DNA of 64,000 bases, taken from the NCBI RefSeq assembly GCF_023657595.1, contig NZ_CP098323.1:4302001-4366000 (forward strand). Reading direction: 5' to 3'. This document shows, in pieces, positions 41,005 through 50,125 of the stretch; position 1 is the first letter of the stretch; each line of letters begins with the position of its first letter. Below the pieces are notes generated by a model. That model was not told the origin of the DNA and searched no databases. It was given only the letters and a program-made list of their open reading frames with translations. A program made the position numbers and the translations under genes. This DNA comes from Cytobacillus firmus. Its GTDB lineage: Bacteria > Bacillota > Bacilli > Bacillales > Cytobacillaceae.

Positions 41005-42468
41005 TTAAATTGCCTTCTTGCCTTTTGAATTCCTTTCTTTCGCTTTCTCTTCCCAGAAATCTGCACCTTTAATGCCAAGCTTAACAGGATCGAAGACTGG
41101 TTCAATGCCTGCTTTCTTCTGTTCTTCATAATCTTTAAATACTTTTAAGGCTGTTTTAGTCAGGAAAAGAATAGCGACTAAGTTAAGCCAGGCCATGCTT
41201 CCGAATCCAAAGTCTCCGAGCGCCCATAATAGGGATGCATTTTCGACACTTCCCAAGTAGATCATTCCTAAGAAAACAATCATCAAGCCTGCTTTAAGTC
41301 CTTTTAGCCTTCTCTTTCTGCCAAGGTAAACAAGGGTTGTTTCAGAAATATAGTAGTAAGCCATCAGAGTTGTAAAGGCAAAGAAGAAGATAGCAATTGC
41401 AACAAACAAACCGCCAAATCCAGGGATAACGCTCTCAACGGCCGCCTGTGTCCACATTGGTCCAGCTTCTACACCCTGGATATTTTCAACAATCGGCTGC
41501 TTTCCTTCTGGTGTAACGCTGTACATGCCGGTAATTAAAATCATAAGTGCAGTAGCTGTACAAACAATGAGGGTATCAATATAAACAGAGAACGCTTGAA
41601 CAAGACCTTGTTTTGCCGGATGGGATACATCTGCTGCGGCTGAACTATAAGTTCCTTCCCCTACACCAGCAACGTTAGAGAATACGGCTCTCTTAACGCC
41701 CCATGCAATCGCTGCACCGATTATACCGCCGAACATTTCGTTTGCACCAAATGCACTGGAAATAATCAGCCAAAGCATTGCTGGAATTTCTGCTGCATTT
41801 GCAAATAAAAGAACAAAGGTGATAACCACATACCCTAAGGCCATAAAAGGGACAACTTTTTCCGCAACATTGGCAATTCGCTTAACGCCGCCAAAAATAA
41901 TGATGCCAAGTAATACAACAAGAATGATTCCAGTGATGCTTTTATTGAGACCAATGGTATTTTCAAATCCAACAGCAATTGTATTGGCCTGTATACCTGG
42001 AACTAAAATTCCGTAGCAGAGGGTAACAACAATCGCCACAAACACCGCGAACCATTTCATATTTAAACCTTTTTCAATAAAATAAGGAGTTCCGCCCCGG
42101 TATTGATTACCATCTTTTACTTTATAGATTTGAGCAAGAGTGGATTCAATAAAGGAACTTGCTCCTCCTAATAAAGCCATGATCCACATCCAGAAAACCG
42201 CTCCCGGACCGCCAAAGGCAATTGCAGTAGCAACCCCGGCGATATTTCCAATACCGACACGGCCGGCTAAAGCCATTGAAAACGCCTGGAAAGAGGACAC
42301 ACCGGATTCTGGGTTACCCTTTTCAAAAAGAAGTTTAATCATTTCCTTAAAATATCTAAATTGCACAAAGCGTGTCATAATGGAAAAGAACAATCCAGCT
42401 CCAAGCGCGAAAGCTACCAATCCAAGACTCCAAACCATCCCCGACGCTTTATTCACTAATTCCTCCAT
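41005..42468 (-). CDS. Sodium:amino acid symporter (AgcS/AlsT family)
   Basis: Sodium-coupled importer, annotated for alanine/glycine. 487 residues, about eleven helices. Family segments: GRVGIGNIAGVATAIAFGGPGAVFWMW near the N-terminus and WGVKRAVFSNVAGVGEGTYSSAAA in the middle. GGTGGGATAAG precedes the ATG. It is the last gene of the accessory block and lies downstream of the aldehyde dehydrogenase on the same strand, so import of proline, hydroxyproline or a related amino acid for the adjacent pathway is possible (inference). Confidence 0.9.
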   Translation of the reverse strand: MEELVNKASGMVWSLGLVAFALGAGLFFSIMTRFVQFRYFKEMIKLLFEKGNPESGVSSFQAFSMALAGRVGIGNIAGVATAIAFGGPGAVFWMWIMALLGGASSFIESTLAQIYKVKDGNQYRGGTPYFIEKGLNMKWFAVFVAIVVTLCYGILVPGIQANTIAVGFENTIGLNKSITGIILVVLLGIIIFGGVKRIANVAEKVVPFMALGYVVITFVLLFANAAEIPAMLWLIISSAFGANEMFGGIIGAAIAWGVKRAVFSNVAGVGEGTYSSAAADVSHPAKQGLVQAFSVYIDTLIVCTATALMILITGMYSVTPEGKQPIVENIQGVEAGPMWTQAAVESVIPGFGGLFVAIAIFFFAFTTLMAYYYISETTLVYLGRKRRLKGLKAGLMIVFLGMIYLGSVENASLLWALGDFGFGSMAWLNLVAILFLTKTALKVFKDYEEQKKAGIEPVFDPVKLGIKGADFWEEKAKERNSKGKKAI

Positions 42469-42555
42469 CTTATCCCACCTTTTTATACTTTAAGTAGATA
42501 GTTCCATCTCTTTCAATCTGTAATATTAGTAATATTCAGATAAATATAGACAGAA

Positions 42556-42605
42556 TGGGACAAAACGCTGTCCCACTCCCATCAATCCGTGCACAGTTTG
42601 TCCCA
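42556..42605. promoter_or_regulatory. TGGGACA inverted-repeat site upstream of alsT
   Basis: TGGGACA-aaacgc-TGTCCCA (42556-42575) plus a third half-site TGTCCCA at 42599-42605, about 30 bases from its like-oriented partner. No T tract follows on either strand, so an operator or activator site fits better than a terminator. Confidence 0.5.
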
Positions 42606-42612
42606 TTGGTCC

Positions 42613-44115
42613 TTATAAAAACTCATCATGCTTGATGTTAACAAATACACTTTTCACTTCCGTATAGTTTTGCAGGCCATACTCTCCACCCATTTCGCGG
42701 CCGATTCCTGATTGTTTGTAGCCGCCGAAAGGCATTGTTTCCCATTCAAGTCCAAAATCATTAATCCAGACTGTACCTGATTGCAGCTTGCTTGCAATGT
42801 AATGCCCCTTTTTCATACTTTCTGTCCAGACACTTGCAGCTAAACCATAGTCACTATCGTTCGCCCGTTTAATGACCTCATCAATCGTATCGAAAACGAA
42901 AATGGACATGACTGGACCAAATATTTCTTCACGTGCAATAACCATATGATCTTGTACATCTGCAAAAATGGTTGGCTGTACAAAATATCCTTTTTCAAAT
43001 CCTTTATTCCCGCCTGCCACAAGTCGCGCCCCTTCTTCCTTCCCTTGTTCTATATAATTAAGAACAGTTCGATGCTGTTTGGCTGACACAAGCGGGCCCA
43101 TTTCCGTTTCAGGGTTCATTCCATCTCCCAGCTTCATTGCTTTCGCCCGTTCTGCTAAGGCTTTTACTACATGATCATATATGTTTCTCTGGACAAATAC
43201 ACGAGTACAGGCACTGCAGTTTTGCCCATGATTGTACATCGTTCCGTTAAATACCCCTTCAATTGCTTCCTCAAGATTAGCATCTTCTAAAACAATGGCT
43301 GGCGATTTTCCGCCAAGCTCCAGCGTAACACCTTTAATTTGATCTGCAGCTTTTATCATTACTTCTTTTCCGACAGCCGTTGATCCTGTGAATGCTATCT
43401 TATCGACATTTTTATGTGCAGTAATCGCTTCTCCCGCAATCCTGCCCGTTCCCGGCACAATATTCACAACACCATCCGGGAACCCTGCTTCTTTAAATAG
43501 CTTACCTGCGTAGAGAAGAGATAATGGTGTCTCAGTTGCCGGTTTAATCACAACCGTACATCCGACTGCAAGTGCAGCACCGAGCTTCCAGGCAGCCATG
43601 GCGAGCGGGAAGTTCCATGGAATAATTTGGCCTACAACCCCAACCGGTTCGTGTACCGTATAGGTTACATAGTTCTTTGAAACCTGAGTTGTCTTGCCAA
43701 ATATTTTTGTGGCCCAGCCTGCGTAATATCTAAAATGCTGGATTGTTCCGTCAACATCATCTGCCAAAGCGACCCTGCAGGGCTTTCCGTTATCCAATGA
43801 TTCCAGTTGAGCGAGTTCTTCCCGATTTTCTTCTAAGAGATCCGCAAATTTATAGATTAGATGAGAGCGTTCAGCGGCATCCATCTTTGTCCATTCGCCT
43901 TCATCAAATGCTTTTCTTGCAGCAGCTACCGCAGCGTTAATATCTTCCTCTTGCGCTTCACTTACTTCTGCAATGACCTCTTCGTTTGCAGGATTAACGA
44001 CGGGAAACGTTTTACCGCTAAGCGCCGGTACATAGCTGCCGTTAATGTATAATCCTTTCACACCTTCAAGGAATTCTTGAACTTTTGGTTTCAGATTGTA
44101 ATTTATTGCTTGCAT
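42613..44115 (-). CDS. Aldehyde dehydrogenase (probable 2-oxoglutarate semialdehyde dehydrogenase)
   Basis: NAD(P)-dependent aldehyde dehydrogenase of 500 residues. IPWNFPLAMAAWKLGAALA, FTGSTAVGKEV (cofactor), LELGGKSPAIV (general base Glu) and NHGQNCSACTRVF (catalytic Cys) are all present. By sequence alone it is a general ALDH. As the last step behind a DapA-type lyase and a hydroxyproline epimerase it most likely oxidises 2-oxoglutarate semialdehyde to 2-oxoglutarate. Twenty bases separate it from the lyase gene. Confidence 0.9.
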   Translation of the reverse strand: MQAINYNLKPKVQEFLEGVKGLYINGSYVPALSGKTFPVVNPANEEVIAEVSEAQEEDINAAVAAARKAFDEGEWTKMDAAERSHLIYKFADLLEENREELAQLESLDNGKPCRVALADDVDGTIQHFRYYAGWATKIFGKTTQVSKNYVTYTVHEPVGVVGQIIPWNFPLAMAAWKLGAALAVGCTVVIKPATETPLSLLYAGKLFKEAGFPDGVVNIVPGTGRIAGEAITAHKNVDKIAFTGSTAVGKEVMIKAADQIKGVTLELGGKSPAIVLEDANLEEAIEGVFNGTMYNHGQNCSACTRVFVQRNIYDHVVKALAERAKAMKLGDGMNPETEMGPLVSAKQHRTVLNYIEQGKEEGARLVAGGNKGFEKGYFVQPTIFADVQDHMVIAREEIFGPVMSIFVFDTIDEVIKRANDSDYGLAASVWTESMKKGHYIASKLQSGTVWINDFGLEWETMPFGGYKQSGIGREMGGEYGLQNYTEVKSVFVNIKHDEFL

Positions 44116-44135
44116 GTTCTCACTCCTTCACTATT

Positions 44136-45029
44136 TTAGTTTTTTACTGTCTCTAAACTTGCAAGCAGGTCTTTTAGCTTTTGATCTTCCTCCGGTGATA
44201 GACCTAAACGAGGGTACCGCGCTGGCCCGCCAGCCTGGCCAGTCAATTCCATGGCTCTCTTCACAATTTGCACATACTTTCCAGATCCTTCAAGGAACGC
44301 GCATAGTGGTAAAATACGATCATTGATGGACCAAGCTTCTTCAAACTCACCTTTTTGGAAATGGTTATACATATCTGTAACCAGCTTTGGCACGATATTT
44401 CCTGCAACAGAAATCCAGCCAGTTGCTCCAACTAAGTAAGACTCCATTACAAGCTCTTCAGCACCGCAGAATACCTCAAAATCTCCTTTTCCTTTTCTTG
44501 CAAGATCTCTTACCTTGCTGATTTCACCGCTTGATTCTTTAATGTGAGTCACATTTTCGCAATCCTTGCCAATCTGAAGCATTAAATCTGCGCTCATATT
44601 TACACCAGAAGTAAATGGGTTGTTATAAAGCATGATCGGAAGATTGACACTGCTGGATACCTCTTTGAAATGATGGTAAATTTCATTTTCCTTTGGCTTC
44701 ATGTAAAAAGGGTTAATGATTAGAGCAGCATCCGCTCCATGTACTTCAGCTTGCTTTGTATACTCAATTGTTTCCCTTGTTGTTTCCGCAGCAGTACCCA
44801 CAATAACAGGGATACGGCCGCCTGCTTCCTTCATAACCGTTTCTACCATCTGGTATTTTTCTTCTCTTGACAGACTGACAAATTCACCAGTACTCCCATT
44901 GATGACGATACCTGCCACACCTTGATCGACAAAGTAATTGACATTATTCTTTACTCCGCCCCAATCAATTTCCTGCTCCTGTGTCATTGGTGTAATTAAT
45001 ACTGGATAAGCTCCTCTAATTGCAGTCAT
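44136..45029 (-). CDS. DapA/NanA-family lyase (probable pyrroline-hydroxycarboxylate deaminase)
   Basis: Class I aldolase-fold enzyme of 297 residues, annotated elsewhere as dihydrodipicolinate synthase family. GSTGEFVSLSREEK is the substrate loop, PIMLYNNPFTSG contains the conserved Tyr and THIKESSGEISKVRDL the Schiff-base Lys. Lysine biosynthesis genes are absent; in hydroxyproline pathways a DapA homologue converts delta1-pyrroline-4-hydroxy-2-carboxylate to 2-oxoglutarate semialdehyde. That role is inferred from the neighbours. Confidence 0.88.
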   Translation of the reverse strand: MTAIRGAYPVLITPMTQEQEIDWGGVKNNVNYFVDQGVAGIVINGSTGEFVSLSREEKYQMVETVMKEAGGRIPVIVGTAAETTRETIEYTKQAEVHGADAALIINPFYMKPKENEIYHHFKEVSSSVNLPIMLYNNPFTSGVNMSADLMLQIGKDCENVTHIKESSGEISKVRDLARKGKGDFEVFCGAEELVMESYLVGATGWISVAGNIVPKLVTDMYNHFQKGEFEEAWSINDRILPLCAFLEGSGKYVQIVKRAMELTGQAGGPARYPRLGLSPEEDQKLKDLLASLETVKN

Positions 45030-45060
45030 TTTAATTTTCCTCCCTATTTTTAATAGTTTC

Positions 45061-46014
45061 TTATTTTAATAAAAACCCTGCGAATAATGGATCTGCCGGG
45101 TCTAATACATATGTCTGCATACCCGTAATAAATCCGCGTGCTGAAAAACTAAACTCGTAACCTGCTTCAAATTGGGCTGAAAGCTCGGCTGTCAATTTGC
45201 CATTGAAAATGCTTTCATTTTCAATTGGGCTATCAGGAGGTATATCCCCTTTTTCTATTAAATAGCTGCAACAGGCAGCTAAAGTTCCAAATCCTGGAGA
45301 ACGCACAATATAACAATCCGGACGGAAGGTTACCGTTTTGATTTTGCCTTCATTTTTTTGCGAATGATCCATCAAGATCACTCTGCTGAAGGCATGTTTG
45401 CCTTCTAAGGCTTCAATCGCCTTCTGCCCCCATTGATTTATGACTGGAAGGTCCTCCATCTCAATCTCAAAAGGCAGCTCTGCTTTATCAAAAATCGCAT
45501 AAAGATGATCGGCTTGGACTAGAGATACTTCTGTCTTTAAATCTAAATAAGACACTGGCACATTGGTTTGCACAACCTGGCATGGCTCGTTTTTTAATTT
45601 AACTAATTTCACTTCATCATCTTTCATCGTTGCAGCGACACCAATAACACCGCTGATTGTTTCAAGTATGTATTCACCTGAAGACTTGGCCTTTAGCTGG
45701 CCACACTCTAATAATGCGGTTATGACAGCTGCGATTCCGCCATATTGCAGCGGAACGGTTCCGTTATGGTCGAAAAAAATAACAGCGGCATCGGCTTCGC
45801 TTTTAAAAGGCGGAACGACCAGACAACCCATTAGTCCAGCAAATCCGCGGGGCTCATTTAAAAGAAAATTAATTTCCTCCTCATAGGCAAGCGAAAATTG
45901 CTCATTCAGCTCCCGTATACTTGTATAATGAATAAGTGGGCCATCCTTAATAATTCGATATGCCTCACCTGCTACGTGTACATCAGTTGCTGTGTAAGAC
46001 TTTTGAATTTTCAT
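45061..46014 (-). CDS. Proline racemase-fold protein lacking both catalytic cysteines
   Basis: 317-residue paralogue of the next gene upstream. Aligned by eye, the first active-site motif PMCGHDTIGV of the neighbour is PLQYGGIAAV here (Cys to Gln), and RSPCGTGTSA is RSPGFGTLAA (Cys to Gly). Other family features remain: LLNEPRGFAGLMGCLVVPP and the C-terminal SARGFITGMQTYVLDPADPLFAGF. Proton-transfer catalysis by the two-cysteine mechanism is therefore not possible. It may bind the substrate, form a heterodimer with the active partner, or have another activity. The start overlaps the upstream stop (ATGA). Confidence 0.85.
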   Translation of the reverse strand: MKIQKSYTATDVHVAGEAYRIIKDGPLIHYTSIRELNEQFSLAYEEEINFLLNEPRGFAGLMGCLVVPPFKSEADAAVIFFDHNGTVPLQYGGIAAVITALLECGQLKAKSSGEYILETISGVIGVAATMKDDEVKLVKLKNEPCQVVQTNVPVSYLDLKTEVSLVQADHLYAIFDKAELPFEIEMEDLPVINQWGQKAIEALEGKHAFSRVILMDHSQKNEGKIKTVTFRPDCYIVRSPGFGTLAACCSYLIEKGDIPPDSPIENESIFNGKLTAELSAQFEAGYEFSFSARGFITGMQTYVLDPADPLFAGFLLK

Positions 46015-47048
46015 TTCACATCCTCCATTTCATGTTCCATTGGGGGAATAAGTAAAAAGCCCTCTTTAAGCGGGTCTTCCTCGTTATAAAAGAACCGGTG
46101 CATTCCCATTAGCCAGGCTGAACCTGTGATTCTTGTAATAACAGCCTCTACACCCTGAACATCTGCTATTTCAAGTATTTCTCCGCGGAATAAAGAGCCA
46201 ACTATACTCTCATGTACAAATTCTTCTTTGATCCCTATCTCCTTTTTGGAATAGAGGACAGATAATTTAGCCGAAGTGCCTGTACCGCATGGGGAACGAT
46301 CGATCCCGCCTGGAGGCACAACAACCGTATTTTTCACATCTGCTTCTTCATGGGCTGGCTCAGTGAAAAACTCAATATGGGTCAGGCTTCGAATAAATGG
46401 ATATTGCGGATGAACGACATCCATTTTTGCGTTAATTGTATTTCTAATTTTGATAGCCTTTTCAATGATTTTTGACGCATTCTCCGGTGTTAGTTCTAAT
46501 CCAACAGATTGGGCATCAATGATTCCATAGAAGTTGCCTCCATAAGCAATATCTGCCTCAACAATTCCAATCCCCTCAACATCGACAGAGACACTCTTTA
46601 GCAGGAAGGCCGGAACATTGCAGAAGGAAACCTCTTTTGCTTTTCCGTTCTCTACCTTAATCTCTGCCTTAACAAGGCCGGCTGGTGTATCAATTTTTAT
46701 CGAAGTAACCGGTTCTTGAACAGGTATTAACCCCGCTTCAACTAATGCTGTACAAACACCGATTGTGTCATGTCCGCACATTGGCAAATATCCGCCGGTT
46801 TCGATATATATAACACCGATATCTGCTTCCGGATGACATGGATCTGTCAAAAGTACTCCTGACATGACGTCATGTCCTCTTGGTTCATTCATCAGGAGCT
46901 TGCGGATCCAGTCATATTCCTTTTGCATATGAAGCATTTTTTCGGACATTGTCGCTCCTTTTAGCTCTGGGAGCCCACTAATCAATGTCCTTGTCGGGTT
47001 TCCGCCCGTGTGCGTATCAATGGTCGTAAAAACTCGATTTGCTTTCAT
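46011..47048 (-). CDS. 4-hydroxyproline 2-epimerase/proline racemase family enzyme
   Basis: PLP-independent racemase of 345 residues. Both catalytic cysteines are present: PMCGHDTIGV (about residue 90) and DRSPCGTGTSA (about 255), along with the N-terminal IDTHTGGNPTR and NEPRGHDVMSG. Proline racemase and 4-hydroxyproline epimerase cannot be told apart with certainty by eye; the neighbours (D-amino-acid oxidase-like dehydrogenase, DapA-like lyase, ALDH) favour conversion of trans-4-hydroxy-L-proline to cis-4-hydroxy-D-proline. The start overlaps the dehydrogenase stop by one base (TGATG). Confidence 0.9.
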   Translation of the reverse strand: MKANRVFTTIDTHTGGNPTRTLISGLPELKGATMSEKMLHMQKEYDWIRKLLMNEPRGHDVMSGVLLTDPCHPEADIGVIYIETGGYLPMCGHDTIGVCTALVEAGLIPVQEPVTSIKIDTPAGLVKAEIKVENGKAKEVSFCNVPAFLLKSVSVDVEGIGIVEADIAYGGNFYGIIDAQSVGLELTPENASKIIEKAIKIRNTINAKMDVVHPQYPFIRSLTHIEFFTEPAHEEADVKNTVVVPPGGIDRSPCGTGTSAKLSVLYSKKEIGIKEEFVHESIVGSLFRGEILEIADVQGVEAVITRITGSAWLMGMHRFFYNEEDPLKEGFLLIPPMEHEMEDVK

Positions 47049-48223
47049 CAGGTACTCACCCTTTCCTTAAATCGAGAAAATCTCAGCGGTTCAATTGGGA
47101 TGCAAGTTTCCTTTTCATTAAGCATTTCCTCTATTACTTTTCCAGTAACAGCGGCAAGGCTAATTCCGTCTCCCTCATGACCGGCTGCAATATAATAGTT
47201 TGGAATTCCCTCTGCTTCTGACACAATTGGCAAGTGATCCTCCGTCCAGGGCCGCAAACCGGCATAGGAACGTATGACCATCATGTCAGCCATTTTCGGA
47301 TAAAATCGAATGGCCCGATTGGCAATGCATTTAATAATTTCATTGTTGATCTTTGTATTAAACCCAGCAAATTCCCGGCTGCTTCCAATCAGGAAGTTTT
47401 GACTTTCAGTTGGTTCAAAAACAAGGGCTACTCCGTATTTTTCAGTAATCGGGTCAACCTGGCGCCTGCCGCCAAATTTTGATATTAAGTAGCCAAATTC
47501 CATCACTTTTCTCGGTCCTATAAATTCCTGGCGTGATGCGACAATGATGTGGCCTTTTCTTGGTTTAATTGGAATAGACAAGTCCAGCATCTCTCCGATA
47601 TATGGAGCCCATACACCTGCAGCATTAATAACATAGTTCGCGGTGAAAGTGCCATTAGATGTTTCAACGGTAAATGTACCGTCCGGCTCCCTTCTCATTC
47701 CAGTAACCTCAGTTTGTTTATGGGCCTTAGCTCCCATCTCCTTTGCCCCCTCAAGAAGGTTAAAGGCAAGAAGGTATGGATTAACGGTTGAATCTGTTGC
47801 ACATTCTAAGCCGCCTAATAAATCATCAGCAAAATACTTTGAATCCTGGCGAATGTCCTGTCTGTCCAGCATCCTGAACGGCAAGCCGGCCTCCTTTTGC
47901 CGGTCAACCCACTTTTGTGCGGCTTCCATTTCTTCTTCTGTCTCACAGACAAGGATGCTTCCAGGCGCACGATATTCAAAAGGCTGCTTTAATTCTCTGC
48001 TTAATTCATCTACTAACTTCTGACTGACAAGTGACATTTGACTATCAAAGCCAGGATCTTTATCGATAGCTAAAATATTCCCGTCACAGCGGGATGACGT
48101 GCCACTGACAAATTCACCTTTTTCAATAACGGTTACATTTCTTCCTGATTTAGAAGTATAATAGGCAATTGCACAGCCTATGATTCCCCCGCCTATAACC
48201 AGAACGTCACAATGATTTCTCAC
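47048..48223 (-). CDS. FAD-dependent D-amino acid (D-hydroxyproline) dehydrogenase subunit
   Basis: DAO-family flavoprotein (glycine oxidase/HcnC-like), 391 residues from the GTG at 48223 (AAGGGAAG upstream). The ORF extends 21 codons further, but those codons contain the sigma-54 promoter, so they cannot be in the message. FAD motif VLVIGGGIIGCAIAYYTSKSG, and the C-terminal SYAGLRPWTEDHLPIV / AAGHEGDGISLAAVTGKVI. It probably forms a complex with the FAD/iron-sulfur subunits encoded on the other side of the regulator. First gene of the leftward catabolic operon. Confidence 0.88.
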   Translation of the reverse strand: MRNHCDVLVIGGGIIGCAIAYYTSKSGRNVTVIEKGEFVSGTSSRCDGNILAIDKDPGFDSQMSLVSQKLVDELSRELKQPFEYRAPGSILVCETEEEMEAAQKWVDRQKEAGLPFRMLDRQDIRQDSKYFADDLLGGLECATDSTVNPYLLAFNLLEGAKEMGAKAHKQTEVTGMRREPDGTFTVETSNGTFTANYVINAAGVWAPYIGEMLDLSIPIKPRKGHIIVASRQEFIGPRKVMEFGYLISKFGGRRQVDPITEKYGVALVFEPTESQNFLIGSSREFAGFNTKINNEIIKCIANRAIRFYPKMADMMVIRSYAGLRPWTEDHLPIVSEAEGIPNYYIAAGHEGDGISLAAVTGKVIEEMLNEKETCIPIEPLRFSRFKERVST

Positions 48224-48261
48224 AAAACCAACTTCCCTTCGTCTTGTTACATCAATTTTTA

Positions 48262-48278
48262 ATGCAAATAACATGCCA
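48262..48278 (-). promoter_or_regulatory. Sigma-54 promoter of the leftward hydroxyproline operon
   Basis: Minus strand TGGCATGTTATTTGCAT: GG (48277-48276) and GC (48265-48264) are ten bases apart, as required for -24/-12 recognition. Expected transcription start near 48252, just upstream of the GTG start at 48223. Confidence 0.85.
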
Positions 48279-48384
48279 ACTTTCAAAACCTTCTGAAGAA
48301 ATAAGAACCTTTTAATAATTCTCCTTATAGCCCAAACAGAGATTTTTTTGTTTTGTTCTTAATTGTCAAAAAATTTGATAAAAT

Positions 48385-48414
48385 AGTGTATAAAATATTA
48401 AACAGTGTATAAAA
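48385..48414. promoter_or_regulatory. Direct repeat AGTGTATAAAA in the regulator upstream region
   Basis: AGTGTATAAAA at 48385-48395 and 48404-48414, 19 bases apart. It lies about 110-140 bases upstream of the leftward -24 element, a normal distance for an enhancer site, and just before the regulator gene, where it could also be a promoter part. Confidence 0.4.
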
Positions 48415-48438
48415 AAATTTACATGCCAGGAGGCTGTC

Positions 48439-50049
48439 ATGTTTGAATTACCTTCAGTCAAAGAAATAATTGAAAAGAATTTAATCTGTCTTAACACAAA
48501 TAATGAAAATGCCTTAGTCAGTGTTTATTTAGATGATACGTTTTCTTCATTAGCTGATGCCTGCAGGCGTCATGCAGCCGTTGCCGTTGTAAATTCAAGC
48601 GGTCAGGCACTAGGCTGCATCACAAATGAACAAATCATTGATTTTTTGCATGATTCCTACAACCAATTAAAGGCTTTCTATGAAGCTGTCATCCATACAT
48701 CGGACGCTTCAGTCACAGTGATTGATGCTGATGAACGTGTCCGCACATGGACAGAGGGAGCCGAAAAAATCTTCTCTGTAAAAAAAGATGAGATAGTGGG
48801 GAAACCAATAATAGAATTCTTTGAACATAAGAATCTGCAAATCCTGGAATCCTTGTACAAAGGAAAAAGAATCAGGGGAAAGCATCACCAGCCAAGATCT
48901 GATCTTTTTGTTCTAATAAATTCAAACCCCGTTCACTTTAATGGACGAATTATCGGGGCGGTTGTATCGGAAACTGATGTGACAAGCCAAGTGGTTCTTA
49001 ATGAGAAATTATTTAATATGTCGACTGAGGTTCACCGTTTAGAACAGGAGATGGCGAAATACAGGCCTTCCGATCCCTTTAGATACATTAAAGGGAAAAG
49101 CTCGGTGATGGAAAAGACTGTAGAAATGGCGAAAAAGGTGTGCTCTGTCCGGTCAACTGTATTGATTTTAGGAGAAAGCGGAGTCGGAAAGGAGGTCTTT
49201 GCCAAATCCATTCATGAGGCAACTGAAGGACCTGAAGCACCATTTATATCAATTAATTGCGGTGCTATTCCAGCTTCATTATTTGAAAGCGAGTTATTTG
49301 GCTATGAACGCGGGGCCTTTTCGGGTGCAGATCATAGAGGAAAAAAAGGAAAAATTGAGCTTGCCAGAGGGGGAACTCTTTTCCTGGATGAAATTGGCGA
49401 AATGCCTTTGGAAATGCAGGTCAAGATGCTTCGTGTGCTTCAAGAAAGAAAATATTACAAGGTTGGCGGTGAAAAAGAGATTGAAGCAAATTTCCGGGTA
49501 ATTGCTGCAACCAATAGGGATTTAAAAGAATTAATAAACGAAGGCCTATTTCGGGAGGATTTATATTATCGGCTAAATGTGGTCAGTTTAAAAATCCCTC
49601 CATTAAAAGAACGCTGTGAGGATATCGTTGAACTCATTCATTACTTTTTAAATGATTTTTCACTGCGCTATCAGCGGCCGATCCATCATTTTTCCCAGGA
49701 AGTTATGCAGGAAATGCTTCAATATGATTGGCCAGGCAATGTTCGGGAACTGCGTAATGTGGTTGAACGTCTGGTTGTCTTTGCAACAGATGGAGTCATT
49801 CGAAAAGAATATTTGCCATTCCACTCAGCAATGAGCTATCCAGATGCATCTGATATGGATCTTCAGGAAAACAGCATAGAAATAAAAACGGGCATTGTGC
49901 CGCTTCAGGAAGAAATGGATCGGCATGAAAAGCAAGTGCTCGAAAAAGCATTGGCATTAACCGGCGGCAACAAATTAGAATGCTCGAAAAAACTGGGAAT
50001 CACCCGAGCGACTCTCTACAATCGTCTCAAACGTCTTGGATTAAGCTGA
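48439..50049 (+). CDS. Sigma-54 interaction (enhancer-binding) regulator with PAS domain
   Basis: Activator ATPase of 536 residues. An N-terminal CBS-like region (about 1-70) and a PAS sensor (about 75-190) precede the AAA+ domain: Walker A GESGVGKE (245-252), GAFSGA (292-297; Ser in place of the usual Thr of GAFTGA) and DEIGE (317-321), then the arginine-finger region REDLYYRLNV. A Fis-type HTH ends the protein (NKLECSKKLGITRATLYNRL). AGGAGG precedes the ATG. It lies between two operons that each have a -24/-12 promoter, so it very probably activates both in response to hydroxyproline or an intermediate. Confidence 0.92.
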   Translation: MFELPSVKEIIEKNLICLNTNNENALVSVYLDDTFSSLADACRRHAAVAVVNSSGQALGCITNEQIIDFLHDSYNQLKAFYEAVIHTSDASVTVIDADERVRTWTEGAEKIFSVKKDEIVGKPIIEFFEHKNLQILESLYKGKRIRGKHHQPRSDLFVLINSNPVHFNGRIIGAVVSETDVTSQVVLNEKLFNMSTEVHRLEQEMAKYRPSDPFRYIKGKSSVMEKTVEMAKKVCSVRSTVLILGESGVGKEVFAKSIHEATEGPEAPFISINCGAIPASLFESELFGYERGAFSGADHRGKKGKIELARGGTLFLDEIGEMPLEMQVKMLRVLQERKYYKVGGEKEIEANFRVIAATNRDLKELINEGLFREDLYYRLNVVSLKIPPLKERCEDIVELIHYFLNDFSLRYQRPIHHFSQEVMQEMLQYDWPGNVRELRNVVERLVVFATDGVIRKEYLPFHSAMSYPDASDMDLQENSIEIKTGIVPLQEEMDRHEKQVLEKALALTGGNKLECSKKLGITRATLYNRLKRLGLS

Positions 50050-50071
50050 TTTAATATCCAGACTTCAAAGT

Positions 50072-50088
50072 TGGTACGATTTTTGCAT
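50072..50088 (+). promoter_or_regulatory. Sigma-54 promoter of the rightward dehydrogenase operon
   Basis: TTGGTACGATTTTTGCAT region: GG at 50073-50074 and GC at 50085-50086, ten bases between. Expected start about 50098, upstream of the ATG at 50126. Confidence 0.88.
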
Positions 50089-50125
50089 TGTATTTTTGCA
50101 TATACCTGAAGAGGAGGATTTCCAA

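Noticed and set aside
40833-41129. ORF overlapping the alsT end and the hairpin
   Set aside because: Shadow frame of alsT continuing through the hairpin; composition unlike a protein and no start signal.
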